NCBI GenBank assembly: GCA_947497495.1
Contig: CANMGT010000001.1
Location: 496,001-560,000, forward strand
Origin: an uncultured Lentibacter sp.
GTDB taxonomy: Bacteria; Pseudomonadota; Alphaproteobacteria; Rhodobacterales; Rhodobacteraceae
Length of the DNA stretch: 64,000 nucleotides
Reading direction: 5' to 3'
The notes beneath the pieces were generated by a model, which saw only the letters and a list, made by a program, of their open reading frames with translations, was not told the DNA's origin and did not search any database. Below are positions 49,069 through 57,793 of this stretch, piece after piece. Each line of letters starts with the position of its first letter. Positions within the stretch are counted from its first letter, which is position 1. Both the position numbers and the translations under genes were made by a program.

Positions 49069-49469
49069 GTGGTCTCATTCTGAAACTCGGGCCGAAAGAG
49101 CGTGTGCTGATCAACGGCGCTGTCATCGAGAATGGCGATAAGCGCTCACGCCTTGCTATTAAAACGCCCAATGCGAAAATCCTGCGCTTAAAAGATGCCA
49201 TCCACCCTGAAGAGGCAACAACGCCTGTGCGACGGGTGTGCTACGCGACGCAGCTTATTTTGTCCGGTGACATCAACGCCGAAGAGGCCAAGCTACAGGT
49301 GCTACGCCGCATTGAAGAGCTGAGCCAAATTCTGACAGACAGAGACAGTCGGCGCCACCTTGACGAAGCAACCACTGCCGTTTCGGAAGCGCAATACTAC
49401 CGCTGCCTCAAGTCTCTGCGTGCTCTACTTCCACGTGAAGAACGCCTTCTTTCGGCGCGTTTGCAATGA
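49065..49469 (+). CDS. flbT: Flagellin mRNA regulator FlbT
   Basis: 134 residues. The family pattern LILKLGPKERVLINGAVIENGD, KTPNAKILRLKDAI and CYATQLILSGD is clear. FlbT acts after transcription on flagellin mRNA through its leader. It overlaps flaF upstream and the DUF1217 gene downstream by 4 bp each. Confidence 0.93.
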   Translation: MSGLILKLGPKERVLINGAVIENGDKRSRLAIKTPNAKILRLKDAIHPEEATTPVRRVCYATQLILSGDINAEEAKLQVLRRIEELSQILTDRDSRRHLDEATTAVSEAQYYRCLKSLRALLPREERLLSARLQ

Positions 49470-50254
49470 CGTATCAACCCGTAGTTCCCACGAGCGGCCT
49501 TGCTGGCTGGCAATTTTTGCAGGCGACGCTGGAGCGGCAAACCGAGGCTTTTGATAATTCAAGCAAGATCAAAAGCGATACGGCCTACTTTTCCGAGAAA
49601 ATCGGTGCCATAGGTAGCGCCGAAGACCTTATCGCAGATCGCCGTTTGCTGACGATCGCGCTCGGCGCGTTCGGGCTTGAGGAGGATGTGAACAACAAAT
49701 ATTTCATCCAGAAAATACTGGAAGACGGCACAACTGCGGATGATGCTTTGTCCAACAAGCTGTCGGACAAGCGCTACAAAGCCTTCTCAGAAGCCTTTGG
49801 TTTTGGCGACACGCCACAAGTTGCGCGTTCTGGATTTGCCGAAGAAATCATCGAAAGTTACGAGCGACGCTCATTTGAAGTCGCGGTTGGTGAGCAGAAC
49901 GAAACCTTTCGGTTCGGGCTGAACCTTGAACGCGAACTTCCCGAGATCGCGGCAAATGACTCCACAGGAAATGCCAAGTGGTATTCTGTTCTGGGCAACG
50001 CCACCCTGCGGGAGGTTTTTCAGGTTGCCTTCGGCCTTCCCGACGAGTTCGGGCAAGTGGATATTGACCAGCAGCTCGAAGTCTTCAAAGAGCACGCACA
50101 ACGCCGTTTTGGCGCGGCCGAGATCGAGCAATTCTCCGATCCTGAAAAGCTTGAAGAACTCTTGCAGCTTTACTTCCTGCAAGACCAGGTCTCACAAACA
50201 AGCACGTCGAGCGGCTCGATCGCGCTGTCTCTGCTGCGATCGGCAAATGCCTAA
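49466..50254 (+). CDS. DUF1217 family flagellar-associated protein
   Basis: 262 residues, soluble, mostly helical, with no signal peptide. It fits the DUF1217 family common in alphaproteobacterial flagellar clusters: repeated segments resembling LLTIALGAFGLEEDV, NKYFIQKILE and YKAFSEAFGFGD. Its exact function is unknown; one family member is thought to act in flagellar assembly. It overlaps flbT (ATGA) and is convergent with fliI, whose stop overlaps it by 4 bp. Confidence 0.78.
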   Translation: MTYQPVVPTSGLAGWQFLQATLERQTEAFDNSSKIKSDTAYFSEKIGAIGSAEDLIADRRLLTIALGAFGLEEDVNNKYFIQKILEDGTTADDALSNKLSDKRYKAFSEAFGFGDTPQVARSGFAEEIIESYERRSFEVAVGEQNETFRFGLNLERELPEIAANDSTGNAKWYSVLGNATLREVFQVAFGLPDEFGQVDIDQQLEVFKEHAQRRFGAAEIEQFSDPEKLEELLQLYFLQDQVSQTSTSSGSIALSLLRSANA

Positions 50255-51654
50255 TTGCTGTCAGTCGTTGCTGCCATGCGTGGCATCCCTCTGCGCGGCG
50301 AGATTTTCACAGCGTTTTCCGCCTGCATCTGCGCCTGTGCCGTTCGCATCAGCAGCCTAAGCTTGTTGAAGCTGTTGTGCGTATCCTGTTTCTCGTCCGA
50401 AGCAATGAATGCGTCGAGTTCATCCCAAACTTTCACAGCGCTATCGAGTTCAGCATTGCGCCCCGGCTCATAGAGGCCTGCGTTCACCATGATCTCGGCT
50501 TTCTCATAAATACTCAAAAGATGGCGCGCTCTGTCTATCAGCTCGTTTTCCGCGTCACTCGCAGCACGCGGCAAACTGCGCGAAATTGACTTCAACAAAT
50601 CCACAGCAGGGTATCGGCCACGCTCGGCGATAGCGCGCTCAAGCACGGTGTGCCCGTCAAGAACACCGCGAAGGATGTCTGCAACTGGTTCATCCATGTC
50701 GGAACCCGCAACGAGAACCGTAAAGATCGCCGTGATCGTGCCCGAGCCAGGCCTTCCGGGGCCGGCGCGCTCGCAGAGCGACATCAACAAATGTGACAAC
50801 GACGGCGGATAGCCCCGCATTGTCGGAAGCTCGCCCGTCGTTGCGGCAATTTCCCGATGTGCTTCTGCAAATCGCGTCAGGGAATCAGCCAGCAGAACGA
50901 CACGTTTGCCAGCGTCTCTAAAGTGCTCGGCGACGGCCATCGCCGCCCAAGCACATTGCCTGCGCATGAGGGGGGACTGATCAGATGTGGCTGTCACGAT
51001 CACCGTGCGTTTCAACCCCTCCTCACCCAAGGAATGTTGCACAAATTCCACGAGTTCGCGGCCACGTTCCCCGATCAGGGCAAGTACGACAACGTCTGCT
51101 TCAAGATGCTTGGCGAAATGCGCAAGCAAACTTGACTTGCCAACACCGGAGCCGGCAAACAGGCCGATCCTCTGGCCTTCGACAATGGGCAAGACTGTGT
51201 TGAAAACGGTTTTGCCCGTTTCAAGCCGCGCGCCGAGAAGGCTTCTATCGGCCGCTGGGATAGGGTCAGCCTTGAGCATTGCAGGCACCTCTCCGCGCAT
51301 CAACGGGCGCCCATCAAGCGGCTTTCCTGTCGGGTCAACGATGCGCCCGATCCAAGCGTCTGATGGCGCCAGTTCTGCAGGCGCGGCCAAAGTCACTTGA
51401 TCGCCGAGAGAGACGCCTTCAGGCGAGCGTTCGGGCAGGGCAAACAGGCAACCCTGCTCAAGCTTGAGTACCTCCCCCCGAAGGCACGCGCCGCTTTTCA
51501 AGTTGATCTCAACCCGATCACCATGCCGCGCGATCGACTGCAAACCAGACACTTTCAGGATGCCATTTTCAACGGCACTCACGCGCCCGACATCCTGTGT
51601 GTGCCCGAGCTTGGAAAGCTCTGCTGTCAAAAATCCTAAGTCAAAATGCGGCAC
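50251..51654 (-). CDS. fliI: Flagellum-specific ATPase FliI
   Basis: Export ATPase of the flagellar type III apparatus. GTG at 51654 has GGAG six bases upstream and gives 467 residues, the family size; the frame stays open to 51792 but without a start signal. Walker A GSGVGKSSLLAHF, ALIGERGRELVEF and VVLLADSLTRFAEAHRE match F1-beta-like export ATPases. It is divergent from the flgB operon. Confidence 0.93.
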   Translation of the reverse strand: MPHFDLGFLTAELSKLGHTQDVGRVSAVENGILKVSGLQSIARHGDRVEINLKSGACLRGEVLKLEQGCLFALPERSPEGVSLGDQVTLAAPAELAPSDAWIGRIVDPTGKPLDGRPLMRGEVPAMLKADPIPAADRSLLGARLETGKTVFNTVLPIVEGQRIGLFAGSGVGKSSLLAHFAKHLEADVVVLALIGERGRELVEFVQHSLGEEGLKRTVIVTATSDQSPLMRRQCAWAAMAVAEHFRDAGKRVVLLADSLTRFAEAHREIAATTGELPTMRGYPPSLSHLLMSLCERAGPGRPGSGTITAIFTVLVAGSDMDEPVADILRGVLDGHTVLERAIAERGRYPAVDLLKSISRSLPRAASDAENELIDRARHLLSIYEKAEIMVNAGLYEPGRNAELDSAVKVWDELDAFIASDEKQDTHNSFNKLRLLMRTAQAQMQAENAVKISPRRGMPRMAATTDSN

Positions 51655-51703
51655 CGGCGACTCCAATTCTGTTTCTCGAAAACAATTTATAAAGGAATCA
51701 AGG

Positions 51704-51718
51704 TTAAGCCTTAGTTGA
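51704..51718 (+). promoter_or_regulatory. CtrA-like site between fliI and flgB
   Basis: TTAA-GCCTTAG-TTGA matches the CtrA consensus at 7 of 8 fixed bases. It lies 24 bp before the flgB start and 50 bp from the divergent fliI start. Confidence 0.55.
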
Positions 51719-51741
51719 AACAAATCGAGGGAGAAGCCCCG

Positions 51742-52131
51742 ATGCTTGATAAAATTGACCTGTTCAAGGTTGCTTATTCTCTCGCCCGCCACTCAGGCGC
51801 GCGACAAGCCGTTGTGGCCCAGAATATCGCGAATGCCGATACTCCAGGGTATGCGGCGCGAGACGTTGCACCTTTCAAAGTGACCCAGCCTGACAAAACC
51901 GCACAGAGCGGGATGGTCGCGACACGAGACACGCATTTGGCCGGATTGCGCGAGCAAGCCGAGCCGCAAGTTCTTGAGGCGCGCAACCGCAGTTCTGATC
52001 CGAACAAAAACACCGTTTCCCTTCAGGAAGAGATGCTCTTTGCCGTCGAGGCCAAACGCCAACACGACCGTGCTTTGGCCATCTACAAAAGCGGCATGCG
52101 CATTCTGCGTACTAGCATTAATGACAAGTGA
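51742..52131 (+). CDS. flgB: Flagellar basal-body rod protein FlgB
   Basis: 129-residue proximal rod protein. The flagellar rod signature AVVAQNIANADTPGYAARD is near the N-terminus. The ATG at 51742 is chosen with GAGGGAG upstream; an earlier in-frame start at 51715 would overlap the CtrA-like site. First gene of the flgB-flgC-fliE-fliQ-flgF-flgG-flgA-flgH-fliL operon. Confidence 0.94.
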   Translation: MLDKIDLFKVAYSLARHSGARQAVVAQNIANADTPGYAARDVAPFKVTQPDKTAQSGMVATRDTHLAGLREQAEPQVLEARNRSSDPNKNTVSLQEEMLFAVEAKRQHDRALAIYKSGMRILRTSINDK

Positions 52132-52139
52132 GTTCCAAG

Positions 52140-52532
52140 ATGAGTGATTTTTCAAACGCCCTCGATGTTTCTGTCAGCGGACTGAAGGCACAGGCACAAA
52201 GGCTGCGCCACCTGTCCGAAAACATCGCCAATGCCGACACGCCAGGGTATCGGCGCAAAACCGTCAGTTTTGAAACAGAGTTCCAGAATGGCTCTAATGT
52301 CGGGCGTGTCGAAACGGGCCGCGTCCGGCTCGATCCTGCAGACCTAGAAAGGGTCTATGATCCCTCGCATCCGATGGCTGATGAAACCGGCCATTTTGAG
52401 GGAACCAATGTCAACCTGCTGATCGAGATAGCAGACGCTCGAGAAGCCCAACAAAGCTACGAAGCAAACCTGAAGATGTTTGAGCAATCACGCCAAATGT
52501 CATCAGATTTGATGTCGCTTCTACAAAACTAA
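52140..52532 (+). CDS. flgC: Flagellar basal-body rod protein FlgC
   Basis: 130-residue rod protein. Contains LSENIANADTPGYRRK and the C-terminal helix INDARE-like VNLLIEIADAREAQQSYEAN. A GTG at 52128 overlapping the flgB stop is an alternative start; the ATG at 52140 fits the family N-terminus better. Immediately downstream of flgB. Confidence 0.93.
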   Translation: MSDFSNALDVSVSGLKAQAQRLRHLSENIANADTPGYRRKTVSFETEFQNGSNVGRVETGRVRLDPADLERVYDPSHPMADETGHFEGTNVNLLIEIADAREAQQSYEANLKMFEQSRQMSSDLMSLLQN

Positions 52533-52544
52533 TGGAGTTCCAGA

Positions 52545-52835
52545 ATGGATATTCGCGCAGTAAACGCCACCCAGAAATATGCCTCGCTCAAGCAGGCCAC
52601 GCAGCCCTCTCCTGACTTTGAGAAGGCCGAAAATCTCGCGGGCAAAGCTGTAGGCGACTTTGCATCAGCTCTCAAGCAAAGCGAAGAGCTCGCAATTTCG
52701 GCAATGACTGGCAACGCCGATCCGCACTCGCTTGTGCAAGCCCTCGCCCAAACCGAGTTGGCTGTTGAAACCGCCGTGACCGTGCGCAACAAAGTTGTCG
52801 AAGCTTACCAGGAAATCTTGCGCATGCCGGTGTAA
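52545..52835 (+). CDS. fliE: Flagellar hook-basal body complex protein FliE
   Basis: 96 residues, all-helical linker between MS ring and rod. Family pattern visible at the C-terminus (LVQALAQTELAVETAVTVRN and YQEILRMPV). GGAG precedes the ATG. It sits between flgC and fliQ as in other alphaproteobacterial operons. Confidence 0.92.
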   Translation: MDIRAVNATQKYASLKQATQPSPDFEKAENLAGKAVGDFASALKQSEELAISAMTGNADPHSLVQALAQTELAVETAVTVRNKVVEAYQEILRMPV

Positions 52836-52839
52836 GCCA

Positions 52840-53106
52840 ATGGATGAGGCCATTTTCTTTGACACGATGCGCCAAGGCCTTTGGGTCGCTGTCGTGATCT
52901 CGCTTCCTATCTTGGCGGTTGCGCTTGTGACGGGCCTGACGATTGGCCTGTTTCAAGCTCTCACGTCAATTCAGGAAATGACTCTTACTTTCGTCCCGAA
53001 ACTCGCCGCGATTCTCGTCGTGTTCTGGATGAGTATGGGCTTCATGTCTCAGTCTATCGTGTCGTTCTTTCACGACAGAATTATCCCCCTGATCGTAGGA
53101 GTCTAA
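52840..53106 (+). CDS. fliQ: Flagellar export apparatus protein FliQ
   Basis: 88-residue inner-membrane protein with two helices and the family pattern (VVISLPILAVALVTGLTIGLFQ, TSIQEMTLTFVPKLAAI). Part of the FliPQR export gate. Start at 52840 is 4 bp after the fliE stop. FliR is encoded at 57790; FliP is not in the window. Confidence 0.93.
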   Translation: MDEAIFFDTMRQGLWVAVVISLPILAVALVTGLTIGLFQALTSIQEMTLTFVPKLAAILVVFWMSMGFMSQSIVSFFHDRIIPLIVGV

Positions 53107-53107
53107 A

Positions 53108-53821
53108 ATGGACAACGCAGGTTACACCACGCTGACCCGCCAGTCTGGCCTCATGCGCGAGATGCGCGTCATCGCCAACAATATCGCCAACAGCGCGACA
53201 ACGGGTTTCAAGCAAGAGGGCGTGATTTTCTCCGAATATGTCTCGCCGATTGAAAACTCTGATTCTGTTTCAATGGCGCTTGGCAACACGCGCAACACCT
53301 CGCTTGAACAAGGCGCGCTTACAAGCACTGGTGGCGCGTTTGACTTTGCTATCGAAGGCGATGGCTACTTCTGGCTAGACACCCCACGCGGCGAGCGTTT
53401 TACCCGAGCGGGCAGTTTTGCTCCCAACGCCGAGGGCGACCTTGTGAACATGCAGGGCTATCGCGTTCTGGACGCGGGCGGCGCGCCGATTTTCATCCCG
53501 CCTGATGCGCACAACCTTTCTGTCGGCGGCGACGGCACGATAAGTTCCAACGGACGCGCGCTTGGCCAGATCGGCGTAATCGAACCCAGCGAAGGCACGC
53601 AGCTTGTCCGCGAAAACGGCGTCATGTTTCGCGCCGAGGGCGACGTTCTGCCAGCCACATCAGCGAAGATTGCGCAGGGTTTTCTGGAAGGCTCTAACGT
53701 TGACGCTATTGGGCAAGTCTCGCGGATGATCGAGGTGCAGCGCGCGTATGAGCTCGGGCAGAGCTTCATGGAAAATGAAAACGAGCGAATGCAAAACGCC
53801 TTAAAGGCCTTCTTCAAATAA
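53108..53821 (+). CDS. flgF: Flagellar basal-body rod protein FlgF
   Basis: 237-residue rod protein. The N-terminal motif VIANNIANSATTGFKQEGV and C-terminal FLEGSNVDAIGQVSRMIEVQRAYE are diagnostic. It lacks long insertions, consistent with FlgF rather than FlgG. One base after the fliQ stop. Confidence 0.94.
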   Translation: MDNAGYTTLTRQSGLMREMRVIANNIANSATTGFKQEGVIFSEYVSPIENSDSVSMALGNTRNTSLEQGALTSTGGAFDFAIEGDGYFWLDTPRGERFTRAGSFAPNAEGDLVNMQGYRVLDAGGAPIFIPPDAHNLSVGGDGTISSNGRALGQIGVIEPSEGTQLVRENGVMFRAEGDVLPATSAKIAQGFLEGSNVDAIGQVSRMIEVQRAYELGQSFMENENERMQNALKAFFK

Positions 53822-53833
53822 AAGGATCGAGCA

Positions 53834-54619
53834 ATGCGAGCACTAAAAATTGCGGCAACCGGAATGAGCGCGCAACAACTGCGTGTTGAGACAATTTCAA
53901 ACAACCTCGCTAACATGTCGACGACGGGCTACAACGCCCGCCGCGCCGAGTTTGCCGACTTGCACTATCAGCAGGCAACAAAACCCGGCTCTATCAACGC
54001 ATCCGACGGCACCGTGCTTCCGACGGGCGTGCAACTTGGGCTTGGCGTTCGGCCAACAGCCGTTTCGCTACACCTGGCGCAAGGCTCGCTGTCCCAAACC
54101 GGTGGGGACCTCGATCTAGCGATCGACGGCACGGGATACCTTGAAGTAACGCTGCCTTCCGGCCAGTCGGCCTACACGCGCGATGGCGGCCTCAAGCGGA
54201 CAGGCGACGGGCTCATCGTGACCTCTGATGGTTTTCCTGTTTCGCCCCAAATCACGATCCCGAGTGATGCGCGCTCTATTTCTATTAACGGCAATGGTGA
54301 AGTTTACGCTTTCTTTGAAGGCACCGCGGAGTCTGAATTACTTGGCCAGTTTTCTCTGGTCAGCTTCAACAACTCCAAAGGCCTTGAGGCAATGGGGAGT
54401 AACTTGTTTCTGGAATCCGAGGCGTCAGGCGGCCCGTTGGTAACAACGCCAGGCCAAGACGGCTTGGGAACCCTGCGCCAAGGATACCTTGAAAGCAGCT
54501 CTGTTGACGCTGTTCGCGAAATCACCGAACTGATCGAAGCGCAACGCGGCTACGAGATGAATGCGAAAGTCATTTCCGCTGCCGACCAAATGATGAGCGC
54601 GACCTCGCAGATTCGCTGA
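53834..54619 (+). CDS. flgG: Flagellar distal rod protein FlgG
   Basis: 261-residue distal rod protein. N-terminal MRALKIAATGMSAQQLR and TISNNLANMSTTGYNARRAE, then the C-terminal SSVDAVREITELIEAQRGYE. Overlaps flgA start by one base (TGATG). Confidence 0.95.
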   Translation: MRALKIAATGMSAQQLRVETISNNLANMSTTGYNARRAEFADLHYQQATKPGSINASDGTVLPTGVQLGLGVRPTAVSLHLAQGSLSQTGGDLDLAIDGTGYLEVTLPSGQSAYTRDGGLKRTGDGLIVTSDGFPVSPQITIPSDARSISINGNGEVYAFFEGTAESELLGQFSLVSFNNSKGLEAMGSNLFLESEASGGPLVTTPGQDGLGTLRQGYLESSSVDAVREITELIEAQRGYEMNAKVISAADQMMSATSQIR

Positions 54620-55035
54620 TGAGATGTTTCGTAGTCATACCGCTTCTTTTGGGCGCGCCTTTGCTGGCCGACACCGTCGTTCCGGCGCATACGATCCGCG
54701 CCCAAACGCGCATTGCTGCGACCGATCTTTTGGTGCGCGATGTCACCGTGCCCGGAGCTATTTCTGACCCTCTGTCTGTCATCGGGTTGGAAGCGAAAGT
54801 GTCGCTCTATGCTGGCCGCCCAATTCGCGTTGTTGATATCGGCCCTCCAGCGCTCATCGAGCGCAACCAACTCGTGACGCTCAAGTACAAGAAGGGGCCA
54901 CTTTTGATCAAAGCTGAAGCGCGCGCGCTCGGGCGTGCCGCGGTTGGCGAGCGCATTCAGGTTATGAACCTCGCCTCAAAAACAACCCTCGTTGCCAAGG
55001 TTTTGCCCGATGGGACTTTGCAAGTTGAAGAATAG
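54619..55035 (+). CDS. flgA: P-ring chaperone FlgA (short form)
   Basis: 138 residues with a signal peptide (cleavage near PLLADT) and a SAF-like domain (IAATDLLVRDV, SLYAGRPIRVVDI, ALGRAAVGERIQVMNLASKT). FlgA assists P-ring assembly in the periplasm. It is shorter than the two-domain enterobacterial form (about 220 residues), as in related Alphaproteobacteria. Confidence 0.9.
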   Translation: MRCFVVIPLLLGAPLLADTVVPAHTIRAQTRIAATDLLVRDVTVPGAISDPLSVIGLEAKVSLYAGRPIRVVDIGPPALIERNQLVTLKYKKGPLLIKAEARALGRAAVGERIQVMNLASKTTLVAKVLPDGTLQVEE

Positions 55036-55045
55036 GAAAATCACC

Positions 55046-55780
55046 ATGCTCACAAAAACCGCCGTCAGCTTGCCCCTCACGCTACTTGCTCTTACAGCCT
55101 GTGGACGAATGGATCACATCGGAAAAGAACCCCCCTTTAGCGATGCGAGCGGAGGCGTTGAGCATGTCGCAATGCTCAGCCCAAGCCTGCCCGTCTCGAC
55201 CGAGCAACAAACGCCGCAACAGCAAGCTTCGCTCTGGAGTAAAAACCGTTACTCCCTTCTGGGCGACAGGCGCGCTGATAAGAAGGGCGATATTTTGACA
55301 GTGGTCATCGAGATCGACGAGAAAGCTGAAATTTCTAACAAGACGACGCAGTCCCGAACAGGATCTGAAAGCCTTTCTGTTCCAAGCCTGTTCGGGATAC
55401 CGCAGCGCATTGATGCAAAGTTGCCCGATGGCGCCTCGATGGATGAAGCTGTTGGGCTCAGTTCGAGTTCAAGCGCCAGTGGAGACGGGGCTGTCCGCCG
55501 CAACGAAAAACTAACACTGCGCATTGCGGCTACCGTTGTAGATGTGCTGCCGAATGGTGTGCTTTTCCTGACCGGTTCGCAAGAAGTGCGCGTTAACTTC
55601 GAAATGCGCGAACTTTCGATAACCGGATTTGTGCGGCCTGCAGATATCTCGAGGCAAAACGAAATCACCTATGACAAGATCGCGTCTGCGCGCGTGTCCT
55701 ACGGCGGCCGCGGCCATATTTCTGACCAACAGCAACCGCGCTATGGGCAGCAGATCCTGCAACGCGTCCTTCCCTTCTAA
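55046..55780 (+). CDS. flgH: Flagellar L-ring protein FlgH
   Basis: 244-residue outer-membrane lipoprotein forming the L ring. Lipobox LTAC (Cys at about residue 16), then SLWSKNRYSLLGDRRADKKGDILTVVIEI in conserved blocks and the C-terminal VSYGGRGHISDQQQPRYGQQ. The ATG at 55046 gives the signal peptide; the longer frame to 54992 overlaps flgA. Confidence 0.95.
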   Translation: MLTKTAVSLPLTLLALTACGRMDHIGKEPPFSDASGGVEHVAMLSPSLPVSTEQQTPQQQASLWSKNRYSLLGDRRADKKGDILTVVIEIDEKAEISNKTTQSRTGSESLSVPSLFGIPQRIDAKLPDGASMDEAVGLSSSSSASGDGAVRRNEKLTLRIAATVVDVLPNGVLFLTGSQEVRVNFEMRELSITGFVRPADISRQNEITYDKIASARVSYGGRGHISDQQQPRYGQQILQRVLPF

Positions 55781-55807
55781 ACTCAAGCTAATGAAAGCGG
55801 CCAAATT

Positions 55808-56305
55808 ATGGGCAAATTAATTCCAATTATCATGGTTGTGTTAGGTGTAGCTGGGGGCGTGGGCGCAGGCCTGATGCTCCGGCCCGCGCCTGAAGAGCAT
55901 GATGCCGCTTTAGGCCCCTGCGGAGATGTCGAAAGTCAGGCGCACGCATCAAAGGAAGAGACCGAAGCTGAAGAACCAAGCACGCTTGAGTATGTGAAGC
56001 TCAACAATCAGTTTGTGGTTCCCGTGGTAACTGCAAACAGAGTCGACGCGCTGATTGTTGTTTCTCTTTCTGTGGAAGTCGCCGAAGGCCGAAAAGAAGA
56101 GATTTACGCCCGCGAACCCAAGCTGCGGGACGCATTTCTGCAAGTCTTCTTTGACCACGCAAATAACGGTGGCTTCAAAGGCACCTTCACCAACTCAAAC
56201 AACATGGACATTCTGCGCCGCGCCCTTCTGGAAACCGCGCATGATATCACCTCAGATCTCATTTCCGATGTTCTGATTATGGATATCGCGCGGCAGGATG
56301 TGTAG
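55808..56305 (+). CDS. fliL: Flagellar basal-body-associated protein FliL
   Basis: 165 residues with an N-terminal membrane helix (IPIIMVVLGVAGGVGAGLML), an acidic linker and a periplasmic domain whose pattern (FVVPVV, IVVSLSVEVA, YAREPKLRDAFLQVFFDHA) matches FliL. FliL helps stator function. It ends 5 bp from the convergent FliJ-like gene. Confidence 0.85.
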   Translation: MGKLIPIIMVVLGVAGGVGAGLMLRPAPEEHDAALGPCGDVESQAHASKEETEAEEPSTLEYVKLNNQFVVPVVTANRVDALIVVSLSVEVAEGRKEEIYAREPKLRDAFLQVFFDHANNGGFKGTFTNSNNMDILRRALLETAHDITSDLISDVLIMDIARQDV

Positions 56306-56310
56306 CTGGG

Positions 56311-56733
56311 TCAAGAGCTTAGCTCTCGAATAATCAAACTGTATTCCAGTTCTTTCAACGCCTTTCGGCGGCCAAGCAATTGTTGCTGCTTCTGCTTTTC
56401 AAACACGACGGCTTCGAAAGACTTGGCCTTACCATTTGCCGCGCGCAACCGCTCGCGGGCATTTTCCCGTTCCGCCATGAGTTTCGCGATTTCATGCATC
56501 ATCGCACGTCTGCGCTGCTCCACCCATGTCCTCCATGCCAGATCAGCCCCCGTCGCCGAAAATCCTGCGCCTGCAACAAGAGCTTCCGAGCGTGATGTCA
56601 CATCAAGTTCTCGCAGCCGAACTGACAAATCTGCGACACGCTGGCTGATCTGGGCATAGTCGGATCGAACACCTTCGAGCTCGGCTTCAAACATGTCTTT
56701 CAGGCCGCTGAGGGCCTTTTCATCATAATCCAT
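56311..56733 (-). CDS. Coiled-coil protein, possible FliJ-like export chaperone
   Basis: 140 residues, almost wholly charged helix (RVADLSVRLRELDV, KLMAERENARERLRA, QKQQQLLGRRKALKELE). Size and coiled-coil character resemble FliJ, which couples FliI to the export gate, but sequence identity to FliJ is not evident. It starts at 56733, overlapping the flhB stop by 11 bp, and ends next to fliL. An upstream TTG at 56739 is an alternative start. Confidence 0.65.
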   Translation of the reverse strand: MDYDEKALSGLKDMFEAELEGVRSDYAQISQRVADLSVRLRELDVTSRSEALVAGAGFSATGADLAWRTWVEQRRRAMMHEIAKLMAERENARERLRAANGKAKSFEAVVFEKQKQQQLLGRRKALKELEYSLIIRELSS

Positions 56734-57793
56734 TTGCAAGCTTTCGTTTCACCTGATCAGCAAAGCGGATTGCTGCGGCAACTGCTTTGTAGTGATCAGG
56801 GTCAATCTCTTGGTCAATTTCCGTCGTGGCATAGAGTGCTCTGGCTGTCGGAGGATCACGGTGAATGGGCACGCCGGATTTGTGGGCGATTTCCTTGATT
56901 GCCAACGCGACCTCATCGACGCCCTTAGCGACACAAACTGGCGCCCTGCCCTGTGCGCGACTCCACTTCAGAGCAACGGCGTAGTGCTCGGGGTTTACGA
57001 TAACAACATCGGCTTCCGGCACCTGTGCGACCATCTGGTTCATCGCAATTTCAAACGCTTTCTGGCGGCGATTGCTTTTCATGTGCGGATCCCCTTCCGC
57101 TTCTTTTTGCTCGTCGCGCATTTCCTTGTCTGACATCCGGTTTTTTCTTAAGTGCTCGTTGTATTGCCAGAGGTAATCGACAAGCCCGATGCTCAGAGCG
57201 ACAAGGAATGCGACCGCGAAGAATGCGCCTCCGATTTGGAACATCAGGGATACAGCTTGCCCCGGGGCCTGGCTCATGATGTTCGCGATCTCGGGCAACC
57301 GTGCGCGCAAGAACAATGCCATACAGACCGAGTATATTAGCAACTTTGTGAAGCTTTTCGCGAACTCGAACAGCCCGCTTCGGCCAAACTTGTTTTTGGC
57401 ATTGGACACGACAGAAATGCGCGAGATTTTCGGGATGAGCTTGTCGGTGGAAAAGGTGATCCCCTTAAGCGCGACCAAGAGTAGAACTGTCGTTGCTGCC
57501 GGGACAAGAAGCCAAAGGCCCGCGACTTTGGCGGCAACCGCAGACAGACTCTGTACAAGCGGAAAGGCCCGCGCCATACCGAAGCCAGAAACCTGATCGA
57601 GGTAGGCCACCATCGCAGTGCACAGGTATAACAGGCTGCTCACACCAGCGCCGAGGTAAAGCAGCAACACCCCACCATAGCTCGCGGCGACAGACAGATC
57701 TGTTGATCGCGGGATTTCACCTTTCTTACGCGCATCGTCCAGCTTTTTCTGGCTCGGTTCATGATGCTTTTCGGTGTCGTCTTCCTCGCTCAT
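56723..57793 (-). CDS. flhB: Flagellar export apparatus protein FlhB
   Basis: 356 residues with four membrane helices and a cytoplasmic autocleavage domain. The cleavage motif is NPEH (NPEHYAVALKW) rather than the usual NPTH; the Asn-Pro pair needed for autocleavage is retained. FlhB sets export specificity. It overlaps fliR by 4 bp. Confidence 0.94.
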   Translation of the reverse strand: MSEEDDTEKHHEPSQKKLDDARKKGEIPRSTDLSVAASYGGVLLLYLGAGVSSLLYLCTAMVAYLDQVSGFGMARAFPLVQSLSAVAAKVAGLWLLVPAATTVLLLVALKGITFSTDKLIPKISRISVVSNAKNKFGRSGLFEFAKSFTKLLIYSVCMALFLRARLPEIANIMSQAPGQAVSLMFQIGGAFFAVAFLVALSIGLVDYLWQYNEHLRKNRMSDKEMRDEQKEAEGDPHMKSNRRQKAFEIAMNQMVAQVPEADVVIVNPEHYAVALKWSRAQGRAPVCVAKGVDEVALAIKEIAHKSGVPIHRDPPTARALYATTEIDQEIDPDHYKAVAAAIRFADQVKRKLANGL

